A stretch of 6,012 nt of DNA, taken from positions 1-6,012 of the forward strand of contig JAEDMF010000102.1 of the NCBI GenBank assembly GCA_016303175.1, in the 5' to 3' direction. Positions 1 through 6,012 of this stretch are shown piece after piece. Below the pieces are notes generated by a model. It made no database searches. It saw nothing but the letters and a program-made list of their open reading frames with translations, and was not told the DNA's origin. The translations under genes and the position numbers were made by a program. Position 1 is the stretch's first letter, and every line of letters begins with the position of its first letter. The DNA is from Bacteroidales bacterium. GTDB taxonomy: Bacteria > Bacteroidota > Bacteroidia > Bacteroidales > UBA932.

Positions 1-2176
1 CTGGTAGCTTAAGTAAGTCTACTGGATTTGCATTGCCCAACCATAGGCACCAACGAGGACGTTTATTAATAAACTCTTCAGAACCATACCATCGAATGAA
101 ATACTTTTCTGAGCCCGGTTCCTTTTTTACAAAATCTTCTTTTTCATCATCTTTGAAAAGGTAGTTGCCGCCATCAATTGGCTTATTCCCAATACCGATT
201 TCTGGGACATCAAACAGTGGATGCTGGCGACTCTCAACAACAACGTTCTCTCCCTCAATCAAATAACCATTGATATTTGAGACCCTGCTAGCAGAATTGC
301 GGTCAAAAATAATGCGAGACTTAGGAATATTTCCAATAGAAAAACCTACGATAACGCAGTGTACTTGAGCTTTATCATTGGCTTCACTGTCCCAGATGAA
401 TGTACGCCAAGCAAAGTCAATGTGAATGCCAGCCTTCATAAGAGGCCCCCACAAGTTGGCAACCTGCTCGCCTTGTGTGATGGAGTTGGTAGATACAAGA
501 GCGGCACGGATGAGAGAATTTGCCTGCATCATCTCCAAAGACTTTTTGTACCAGCCGGTAACATAGTCCATATTGCCTATGTTTTTCCATTTTGCACCAA
601 AAACGGAGATGAGATCGTCTTTCTGCCCGGACGACATTATTCGTGCGCCAAGGAACGGCGGATTTCCCATAATGTAATCCAGTTCGCTAGCCGGCACAAC
701 CTCGTTCCAGTCCATCCGCAGTGCATTCCCCTCTTGGATATTGTTATAAGTCTTGAGCGGAAGCGGGTTGAGACTGTAACCGACTATTGCATCTGTTTCC
801 TGCATCATCTGACTCTCTGCAATCCAAAGCGCAGTTTGGGCCACGGAACAGGCGAAATCGTTGATTTCAATCCCGTAGAACTGATTGATGGACACCTTGA
901 TAGGATCTGCCATTTCTCCAATCAGACGGTCGCCTCCGTAGATAATCCGCAGAGCCTCATTCTCCAGACGGCGAAGACAGGTGTAGGATTCCGTTAGGAA
1001 ATTGCCGCTTCCGCAAGCCGGATCGAAAAACTTCAACCCTGACATCTTATTCTGGAAGGCAGAAGCCCGTTCTTTCTTGACCCTTAGTACGGATGTGGCC
1101 TTGATGTCTGCCATTTCGGCTTTGAGCTCATCCAGAAACAACGGGTCTATGACCTTGTGTATGTTCTCTATGCTTGTGTAGTGCATACCTCCGGCACGAC
1201 GTGTTGCAGGGTTCAAAGTACTCTCGAACACGGCTCCGAAAATGGTCGGAGAAATAAGACTCCAGTCAAAATCATCAGATGCACGCTGGAGAATCAATTC
1301 CCTGATCTCCTCATTGATGCGAGGAATCTCGATATCTCCTGCAAACATTCCTCCGTTCACATAAGGGAATGCAGCAAGATCGTCCTCCATATACTCGTCC
1401 CTGTCCTCCGGTCTGGTGTCCAGAACCTGAAACAGTTCAATCAAAGCCTTGCGGAAATCCTTTGCCTCGAACTGCTGCATATAGTTGTGAAACATATCCT
1501 TGGTCCCGAAAATCCCGGCATCTTCGGCGTACAGGCAGAAGACCAGACGGACACACAGTTTGTTCAGGCTCTTTTGCGACTCGGGATTTGACGGGTCTTT
1601 GTATTGAGCAAGGATTTTATCGTAGAGAATCCCGACGATTTCCCCGGCCTGGATGGAGACTTCCAGCTCTTTCTTTAGATGGACATGGGTGTCATCCACC
1701 AGGAAGGAGAGCCTGTGGTAATCTTTTTCCAAATCGGCCAGTTGAATGATTTGTGGAACATCATTCGGATGTTCCATATCGTGCACCTCAAAGGTGGTGA
1801 AGTTGCAGGCAACAATCCAGCGCGGATTCATATTGTGAGGCAGACCTGCGGCATAGCGGCGGGCCTGCTGGTATGGCGTGAGTTCCACCCCGTCGCTCTG
1901 GCGGTACCTGGTGTTCAAATCCACGTGGGAGCCTTTCTGCTCAATCAGGACCTTGGTGGATGTGATGTAGGCATCAATGAAGTCGGAACCCTTCTCTTTT
2001 GTGATGGTCTTGACTGGAATTTCAAACTCCATCATTTTCATCGGGTTGTCGGCACCGAAGACCGTGTGCAGCAGTGAAAGCCAGAAACGCTGTGTTTCAC
2101 CCTTTTCATATCCCTTCCCGGTCCATTCCTGCACGAATGCCTTGGCTGCCTGCCTTTGTGTATTGTTTGTTGCCAT
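1..2176 (-). CDS. MmeI-like type IIL restriction-modification enzyme (N6-adenine methyltransferase fused to nuclease), 3' end cut by window edge
   Basis: This frame is open without a stop from the ATG at 2176 to the window edge, giving 725 residues; MmeI itself is 919, so about 200 C-terminal residues are missing. By family, one polypeptide both methylates adenine in a short asymmetric site and cuts DNA at a distance. Visible parts in order: an N-terminal nuclease motif D68-X10-E79-Q-K81, matching the D-X9-EXK pattern of MmeI; a helical region with FCLYAEDAGIF at about 214-224; GGMHYTS at 329-335 (motif X area); SAM-binding motif I, FDPACGSGNF, at 384-393; acidic E437 in YGIEIND; and catalytic NPPF at 505-508, the adenine-methylase form. 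From about 600 onward lies the start of the target-recognition domain, so the recognised site cannot be inferred. A promoter sits just upstream. BREX PglX also has such a methylase, but the N-terminal nuclease motif and overall layout favour type IIL. Cleavage activity is inferred from motifs only. Confidence 0.93.
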   Translation of the reverse strand, partial: MATNNTQRQAAKAFVQEWTGKGYEKGETQRFWLSLLHTVFGADNPMKMMEFEIPVKTITKEKGSDFIDAYITSTKVLIEQKGSHVDLNTRYRQSDGVELTPYQQARRYAAGLPHNMNPRWIVACNFTTFEVHDMEHPNDVPQIIQLADLEKDYHRLSFLVDDTHVHLKKELEVSIQAGEIVGILYDKILAQYKDPSNPESQKSLNKLCVRLVFCLYAEDAGIFGTKDMFHNYMQQFEAKDFRKALIELFQVLDTRPEDRDEYMEDDLAAFPYVNGGMFAGDIEIPRINEEIRELILQRASDDFDWSLISPTIFGAVFESTLNPATRRAGGMHYTSIENIHKVIDPLFLDELKAEMADIKATSVLRVKKERASAFQNKMSGLKFFDPACGSGNFLTESYTCLRRLENEALRIIYGGDRLIGEMADPIKVSINQFYGIEINDFACSVAQTALWIAESQMMQETDAIVGYSLNPLPLKTYNNIQEGNALRMDWNEVVPASELDYIMGNPPFLGARIMSSGQKDDLISVFGAKWKNIGNMDYVTGWYKKSLEMMQANSLIRAALVSTNSITQGEQVANLWGPLMKAGIHIDFAWRTFIWDSEANDKAQVHCVIVGFSIGNIPKSRIIFDRNSASRVSNINGYLIEGENVVVESRQHPLFDVPEIGIGNKPIDGGNYLFKDDEKEDFVKKEPGSEKYFIRWYGSEEFINKRPRWCLWLGNANPVDLLKLP

Positions 2177-2202
2177 ATTGCTCACATTAATTGATATGGA
2201 TA

Positions 2203-2235
2203 CAAATTTAACATTCAAAATGTCTCTAATACAAA
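2203..2235 (-). promoter_or_regulatory. Bacteroidetes-type promoter for the type IIL gene
   Basis: On the minus strand, TTTG (plus-strand 2232-2235) is followed by 21 bases and then TAAATTTG (plus-strand 2203-2210). This fits the known Bacteroides sigma-factor pattern of a -33 TTTG and a -7 TAnnTTTG about 19-21 bases apart. Transcription would begin near 2195-2198, leaving a leader of about 20 bases before the ATG at 2176, with no Shine-Dalgarno sequence. The gene therefore probably has its own promoter and does not depend on read-through from the acyltransferase. The match is exact, but the region is AT-rich, so chance is possible. Confidence 0.55.
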
Positions 2236-2250
2236 TATTTATATCAGAGA
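2223..2250. repeat. Imperfect palindrome between acyltransferase and type IIL gene
   Basis: Arms TCTCT (2223-2227) and AGAGA (2246-2250) pair. Further pairs extend inward (2229-2231 with 2242-2244, and 2233-2235 with 2238-2240), giving 11 of 13 paired positions around a centre near 2236.5. It starts nine bases past the acyltransferase stop and covers the -33 box of the proposed promoter. It could be an operator or a weak terminator. The stem is very AT-rich and no clear T-run follows in the transcribed direction, so a strong intrinsic terminator is unlikely. Confidence 0.35.
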
Positions 2251-2258
2251 GCAATATT

Positions 2259-3518
2259 TCAGCAGCCGATGAAGTACCGGCTGCCGGGGAGGAAGGATAA
2301 AAGTTTGGTGGTCAAGGCACAGCAGATATATGTCAGCGCAGCAATGCAGGGGATGGCAAGCCACACAGGCACGAGGGGATCCGCAACGCTTCCCCCGATG
2401 AAAAGGCGGGCAATGGGCGACAGATAGAACATATGCATAAGATACATACCGAAGGTCAGCCTTGAAATTTCCGAGATGAATTTCGGCGCGCGGGTACCCG
2501 AAGCGGCAGCAGAAGCATCGCAAGCGGCAGCAGGAACAGGAGCATCACAAGCGGCAGCGCTGTCGCAAGAGCCAGAGACGGATGCAGCAGAAGCATCGCA
2601 AGATGCAACAGGGACACCGCCTATGCAGGAGAAAAGTAAGAAAGCACCAAACGAAGCGATTACAACATTCGGCATACAGAATTCCCAAGCCCATTCAAGC
2701 GCAGGAGTATCGATGGGACCTCCGGGCACACCCTTGTACCAGAAAGCCCAGCCTGTGAAAGCCGCACCGACCAGCCAGCATACCAACCCCACAACAATCT
2801 TGCGCCGACGGCTCCAATCAATATGAAACCTTATATAATGGGCCATGACAAGGTAACCGAGGTAGCCGGAACAATACCACAACATTGTGAAGCCGTTCCA
2901 AAAGCATTCTCCCCAAAGTTCCGGAGTAATGAAACGGTGTATCCAAGGAATGAAGGTGGATAGGGCGAAGATACCGAGGAAGATACGCTCGTCCTTTGCC
3001 GAGGCCCGCTCAAGCCAAGGGGAGACTACGGGGATAATGAGGTACAGACTGATGAGGGGATACATAAACCACAAATGCCCCGCCATCGACGGGAAATTAA
3101 AGGGCAGCATCTTCAGGTCTGCAAGGGACTGCTCCCAACTCATTCCTCCCCATGCAAGAGGCAGTAGCGAATAAAGCAGGAAAAAGCAAGCCATGGGCGG
3201 AAGGATACGTAGAAAGCGTCTTCTATAGAACTGGCCCATACCCACTCCAGGTTTCATCGGCACAAGCAGGAAGGCCGACACTATCATAAACAGCGGCACA
3301 GATATTCTGCCACAGAAGCCATCGTAAAAGGCCACCCAAAAGCGGTTTGATTCGTTGGCAAGCTGGGAAAGATTGCTGGCCAAGCCGACGGCATTCTCTG
3401 TTCCGTAATAATTCTCACTGGCGTGCACCAGCATAACAAGAAAGCAGGCTATGACTCGAATGTAATCTACAAAGGCAACGTGTTCACGAGGTGTCCCGCA
3501 ATGTACTCCGGTTTTCAT
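2259..3518 (-). CDS. Acyltransferase-3 family integral membrane protein (O-acetyltransferase-like, WecH/OafA type)
   Basis: This 419-residue protein (counted from the ATG at 3518) belongs by pattern to the acyltransferase-3 family, membrane enzymes that move acetyl or similar groups onto sugars of surface polysaccharides and other acceptors. Visible signs are the family's R-X10-H motif (R21 to H32) in the first membrane helix; about ten hydrophobic segments, near 14-32, 71-87, 103-122, 147-165, 179-194, 210-226, 240-260, 281-300, 350-373 and 381-408; GHLWFMYPLISLYLIIP at 147-163; and FGMYLMH at 356-362. Oddly, the loop at about 304-346 is an Ala/Ser/Cys/Asp-rich repeat not expected in relatives. 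The frame also opens with TTG at 3545, one base after the kinase stop, adding nine residues. ATG is preferred because TTG starts are rare in Bacteroidota and the domain starts later. It closely follows the kinase and is probably co-transcribed. The acceptor is unknown. Confidence 0.88.
   Translation of the reverse strand: MKTGVHCGTPREHVAFVDYIRVIACFLVMLVHASENYYGTENAVGLASNLSQLANESNRFWVAFYDGFCGRISVPLFMIVSAFLLVPMKPGVGMGQFYRRRFLRILPPMACFFLLYSLLPLAWGGMSWEQSLADLKMLPFNFPSMAGHLWFMYPLISLYLIIPVVSPWLERASAKDERIFLGIFALSTFIPWIHRFITPELWGECFWNGFTMLWYCSGYLGYLVMAHYIRFHIDWSRRRKIVVGLVCWLVGAAFTGWAFWYKGVPGGPIDTPALEWAWEFCMPNVVIASFGAFLLFSCIGGVPVASCDASAASVSGSCDSAAACDAPVPAAACDASAAASGTRAPKFISEISRLTFGMYLMHMFYLSPIARLFIGGSVADPLVPVWLAIPCIAALTYICCALTTKLLSFLPGSRYFIGC
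2503..2602. repeat. Degenerate short tandem repeats inside the acyltransferase gene
   Basis: A 19-base segment, GCAGCAGAAGCATCGCAAG, occurs exactly at 2506-2524 and 2584-2602, 78 bases (26 codons) apart. AGCATCGCAAGCGGCAGC at 2514-2531 recurs with one mismatch at 2541-2558, a 27-base (9-codon) period. GCGGCAGC occurs at 2503-2510, 2524-2531 and 2551-2558. All spacings are multiples of three and preserve the reading frame. The protein gains a loop with four Cys-Asp pairs (from residues 307, 318, 324 and 333, ATG numbering) separated by Ala, Ser, Val, Gly and Pro. This looks like repeat expansion within a loop between two membrane helices. Confidence 0.75.
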
Positions 3519-3546
3519 ATTATTCGCAATTATCTGATTCTTCAAA

Positions 3547-5145
3547 CTATTTCATCTCCGAATATTTGTCATACAATATATTATAGATAGAGTGGCGGGC
3601 AGGGTCAGGCTCATAGACTGTGCTGGTCTTGGGACACATATGCTCCTGGGCAGTGAGGACATCAGGATATATGCCTGACGCCACCGACGCAAGTATGGCC
3701 GAACCGAGAGCGCAGGTTTGATTGAAGTGAATGACCGAAATAGGCAAACCCATCACATCGGCCATAACCTGCATTATATAAGGTGACTTTTGGGAAATAC
3801 CGCCCGTGGCCACTATCCTGTCGATTTTTATGCCTTCCTCCCCGAAGCGTTCTGCAATTGCCCTGGAACCGAAGGCAGTGGCCTCAACGAGAGATTTGAA
3901 AATGGAAGCGGGGCCTGTGCCCAAAGTAAGGCCGGTGATACTGGCCCTTTTTCGCGGGTCCGAATCAGGGTTCCTGCGACCGTTGAACCAGTCCGTGGAT
4001 ACAGGGTCCTCCGCCGTCAGGGGCAAGGCTGCCGCCTGCTCTGTCAACCTTGCCATTACCCTTCCGTTGGATCTTTCCTGTTCAGGCAGAACCCAATTAA
4101 GCATACGCGCAAACCATGCATACACGTCGCCGAATGCAGCCTGACCTGCCTCATAGCCTATGAAGCCCGGAAGCACCGAACCGTCCACCTGACCACAAAT
4201 GCCACGCACCGTGTGAGCATCATAATCCTTCATATCCTGAACAATGATATCGCAAGTCGATGTGCCCATAACCTTCACGAGTGTACCGGGCTTGATTCCC
4301 GCACCCACTGCCCCAACGTGGCAATCGATGGCTCCCATCCCGACTGCAATGCCTTCCTTGAGGCCGAGCCGCCGGGCCCATTCAGCGCAGAGATGCCCTT
4401 GGAAACTGCCTACAGGCTCCGTATGGGTGTACAGATGACCATCGAATATGGCAAGCAGAGGATCGACCTCCTTAAGGAAGTCCATAGTGGGCAACCCACC
4501 CCAGTCCTCATTCCATAGCGCTTTGTGGCCAGCAAAACAACGGCTGCGCGCCATAGTCTCAGGCTTGGTATTCCCCGTCAAAATGGCGCATAACCAATCT
4601 CCATGCTCCGCCCATGACCACGCTTTGGCCCGCACAGAGGCATCCTGCTTGAGACAATGGAGCATTTTGGGCCACACCCACTCGCAAGAGCAAGTTCCAC
4701 CACTTGTGCGAAGGTAATCGATCTCCCAACGGGCCGCAAGCTCATTCAGGCGTTCAGCCTCCTCAATGGCAGTGTGGTCCTTCCAGAGAACGAACATACA
4801 ATCGGGGTTTTCCTTGAATTCTGGCAGTAGCGCCAGAGGCGTCCCATATTCATCCAATAGGCAAGGCGTCGATGCGGTAGTGTCAAAGCACAAGCCCACA
4901 ATATTTGCCGCAACATCCCTTCCGCACTGCTCCAGCGCCCCTGCAACGCACTCCTGCATAGACTCCATATAGTCCTCCGGATGCTGCCTATAACGACTTT
5001 CGGCCGGATTACAGTACAACCCCTGCTTCCAACGCCTGTACTCCGAAACAGCCTCTCCCTTCACTCCCCCGTCCGCACTGTCAACCACTATACATCTCAC
5101 AGAATCACTGCCGAAATCCAGCCCCAAAACGTATTTTTTGTCCAT
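3547..5145 (-). CDS. araB: Ribulokinase (AraB-type FGGY carbohydrate kinase)
   Basis: This 532-residue cytoplasmic kinase transfers phosphate from ATP to ribulose, giving ribulose 5-phosphate; E. coli AraB is 566 residues. Two actin-like FGGY domains are visible: GLDFGSDSVR at 8-17 is the N-terminal phosphate-binding loop with D10; EFKENPDCMFVLWKDHTA spans 109-126; GAIDCH at 271-276 holds the likely catalytic base D274; KVMGTSTCDI (291-300), GQVDGSVLPGFIG (318-330) and DWFNGRR (385-391) are AraB-like blocks; and ATGGISQKSP (446-455) is the adenosine-binding motif. The ATG at 5145 sits directly before the fold, with no Shine-Dalgarno sequence. The gene follows the reductase by 41 bp and nearly abuts the acyltransferase. 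AraB family members can accept L- and D-ribulose and ribitol. No araA or araD is visible, so the substrate in this context could be D-ribulose from a pentitol rather than L-ribulose from arabinose. Confidence 0.93.
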   Translation of the reverse strand: MDKKYVLGLDFGSDSVRCIVVDSADGGVKGEAVSEYRRWKQGLYCNPAESRYRQHPEDYMESMQECVAGALEQCGRDVAANIVGLCFDTTASTPCLLDEYGTPLALLPEFKENPDCMFVLWKDHTAIEEAERLNELAARWEIDYLRTSGGTCSCEWVWPKMLHCLKQDASVRAKAWSWAEHGDWLCAILTGNTKPETMARSRCFAGHKALWNEDWGGLPTMDFLKEVDPLLAIFDGHLYTHTEPVGSFQGHLCAEWARRLGLKEGIAVGMGAIDCHVGAVGAGIKPGTLVKVMGTSTCDIIVQDMKDYDAHTVRGICGQVDGSVLPGFIGYEAGQAAFGDVYAWFARMLNWVLPEQERSNGRVMARLTEQAAALPLTAEDPVSTDWFNGRRNPDSDPRKRASITGLTLGTGPASIFKSLVEATAFGSRAIAERFGEEGIKIDRIVATGGISQKSPYIMQVMADVMGLPISVIHFNQTCALGSAILASVASGIYPDVLTAQEHMCPKTSTVYEPDPARHSIYNILYDKYSEMK

Positions 5146-5186
5146 AGCAATTGAGTATGTTTCTTGGAAACCCCCGAAGCCGCAAC

Positions 5187-5939
5187 TTAAATCACAACTG
5201 CGCCGGCAACGGGCAGGATGGCGCCGGAAACATACGAAGCCATATCACTGGCGAGGAAAAGGAAGGCATTGGCGATATCCTCCACCTCTGCCATTCTGCC
5301 AAGAGGAATATTGCGGATGATGGGCTGAATCATTTCGTCGGGCAGCACGGCAACCATATCGGTGCGGGTAACACCGGGAGCCACAGCGTTGACCCTGATG
5401 TTGTATCGGCCCAGTTCGCGGGAAAGAGACTTGGTAAGACCGTTGACAGCAAATTTCGAGGCGGGATAACCGCAACCGCTGCCCTGTCCATTATAGCTCA
5501 CGATGGAACTGGTGTTGATGATGACTCCTCCGCCCTGTTCCTTCATTATCTCGGCGGCCGCGCGACTACACGCATATACCGCCTTGATATTCAAATCTAA
5601 TATCTTATCAAAATCCTCGTCCTTGTACTCAAATATGGAGGTATTCTGGGAAATGCCCGCGTTGTTTGCAAGAATGTCCAGCGAGCCGTATTTCTCCTTG
5701 ATGCGCAGGAATTCAGCACTGACGGCCGCGCGGTTGCTCAAATCGGGCCAAATGGCATCCACACTGGCTCCGGGCATCTCTGCCTTGAGCTTGTCGAGGG
5801 CCTTTAGGGCTGTCTCCTCGCGTGAGCCGCACAGCACCGTCACAGCACCTTCCTCGAGATATTTTTTAACGATGGCATAACCTATGCCCCTGGTTCCGCC
5901 GGTAACAACGGCAACTTTTCCTTTAAGCATTTGTTCCAT
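5187..5939 (-). CDS. SDR family NAD(P)-dependent oxidoreductase (FabG-like)
   Basis: This is a 250-residue classical short-chain dehydrogenase/reductase, a normal length for the family, acting in the cytoplasm on an alcohol/ketone pair. The Rossmann nucleotide-binding loop TGGTRGIG is at 13-20, NNAG at 92-95, and the catalytic tetrad is N117, S145, Y158 and K162, with YPASK at 158-162. RVNAVAPGVTRTDM at 182-195 is the usual cofactor/substrate loop. The normal C-terminal DGG-like ending is replaced by VAGAVVI. The ATG at 5939 gives MEQMLKGK; a second ATG at 5930 (M4) is equally possible. It is the first gene of the visible cluster and lies 41 bp before the ribulokinase, which suggests a role as a polyol or sugar dehydrogenase (for example pentitol to ketopentose) rather than in fatty acid synthesis. 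That is inference from context; SDR sequence alone does not give the substrate. Confidence 0.9.
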   Translation of the reverse strand: MEQMLKGKVAVVTGGTRGIGYAIVKKYLEEGAVTVLCGSREETALKALDKLKAEMPGASVDAIWPDLSNRAAVSAEFLRIKEKYGSLDILANNAGISQNTSIFEYKDEDFDKILDLNIKAVYACSRAAAEIMKEQGGGVIINTSSIVSYNGQGSGCGYPASKFAVNGLTKSLSRELGRYNIRVNAVAPGVTRTDMVAVLPDEMIQPIIRNIPLGRMAEVEDIANAFLFLASDMASYVSGAILPVAGAVVI

Positions 5940-6012
5940 AATGCACTACATTTTTGGTTAGTAATATGAAAATAATAAGTTGCCTCAGATTTGAATTAGA
6001 TTTTCGAGGTCA
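5940..6012 (-). promoter_or_regulatory. AT-rich leader upstream of the reductase
   Basis: These 73 bases precede the reductase ATG. In the minus-strand direction all three frames hit stops early, so no upstream coding region reaches the reductase. The sequence is AT-rich, as expected for a promoter region, but no exact TAnnTTTG box was found and no Shine-Dalgarno sequence precedes the ATG. The promoter of the operon may lie here in a degenerate form or beyond the window. Confidence 0.3.

Larger units (their letters stand above)
2259..5939 (-). other. Probable operon: SDR reductase, ribulokinase, acyltransferase
   Basis: Three genes run the same way with gaps of 41 bp and 1 or 28 bp, and no stem-loop followed by a T-run or other promoter-like sequence was seen between them. 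The reductase and kinase make biochemical sense as consecutive steps. The acyltransferase may simply be co-transcribed. The cluster may extend beyond the right edge only if an upstream gene ends before about 6012, since the last 73 bases are closed in all three minus-strand frames. Confidence 0.6.

Noticed and set aside
359..997. Plus-strand open frame of 212 codons
   Set aside because: It lies entirely opposite the methyltransferase core, whose minus-strand frame carries clear family motifs; the plus-strand product resembles no known protein.
1..2176. Part of a BREX or multi-gene defence island
   Set aside because: Only one defence-type gene is visible and its other neighbours are metabolic; no pglZ, brxC or similar gene is in the window.
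2223..2250. Strong intrinsic terminator after the acyltransferase
   Set aside because: The stem is AT-rich with mismatches and is not followed by a clear T-run in the direction of transcription, so it is listed only as a palindrome.
1157..2300. Several overlapping plus-strand open frames
   Set aside because: They are antisense to the type IIL gene and its upstream gap and have no recognisable domains or consistent frame.
2503..2602. Possible CRISPR-like direct repeats
   Set aside because: Spacings are irregular (21, 27, 78 bases), copies are short and degenerate, and all preserve the reading frame of a coding gene.
2476..2826. Plus-strand Ala/Glu/Gln-rich open frame of 116 codons
   Set aside because: Its composition is just the complement of the repeat-rich loop in the acyltransferase gene; no domain is seen.
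3790..4518. Plus-strand open frame of 242 codons
   Set aside because: Antisense to the ribulokinase, whose motifs continue without a break through this stretch.
5187..5939. Fatty-acid synthesis 3-ketoacyl-ACP reductase (fabG)
   Set aside because: No acyl carrier protein or other fatty-acid genes are nearby, and the context is a sugar kinase; the SDR fold alone does not justify the fabG name.

Overview
The window looks like a piece of a Bacteroidota (probably Bacteroidales) chromosome. All four genes lie on the minus strand. No start codon has a recognisable Shine-Dalgarno sequence. The one convincing promoter, upstream of the methyltransferase, fits the Bacteroidetes pattern TTTG-N21-TAnnTTTG. 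This assignment is inferred; no phylogenetic marker is present.

Read in the direction of transcription (right to left), the window starts with an AT-rich leader at 5940-6012. It is followed by a FabG-like short-chain dehydrogenase/reductase (5187-5939), an AraB-type FGGY ribulokinase (3547-5145) and an acyltransferase-3 membrane protein (2259-3518, or to 3545 from a TTG start). The gaps are 41 bp and then 1 or 28 bp, so these three are probably one transcript. The dehydrogenase and kinase together suggest entry of a pentose or pentitol into the pentose phosphate pathway: the reductase would interconvert a polyol and a ketopentose, and the kinase would phosphorylate ribulose. The acyltransferase's link to sugar use is unknown. 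It carries an unusual Ala/Ser/Cys/Asp-rich repetitive insertion in one loop.

An 82-bp AT-rich gap (2177-2258) holds a good Bacteroidetes-type promoter overlapping an imperfect palindrome. It drives a large gene that runs off the left edge (1-2176). Its 725 visible residues are those of an MmeI-like (type IIL) restriction-modification fusion: an N-terminal PD-ExK-type nuclease motif, a helical connector, a gamma-class N6-adenine methyltransferase core (motif I PACGSGNF, motif IV NPPF) and the start of the target-recognition domain. The rest of that domain is outside the window.

Nothing here is clearly a new system. The points most worth a second look are the specificity of the type IIL enzyme, the repetitive loop in the acyltransferase, and what the dehydrogenase-kinase pair acts on. 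No RNA genes, CRISPR arrays or mobile elements were seen.
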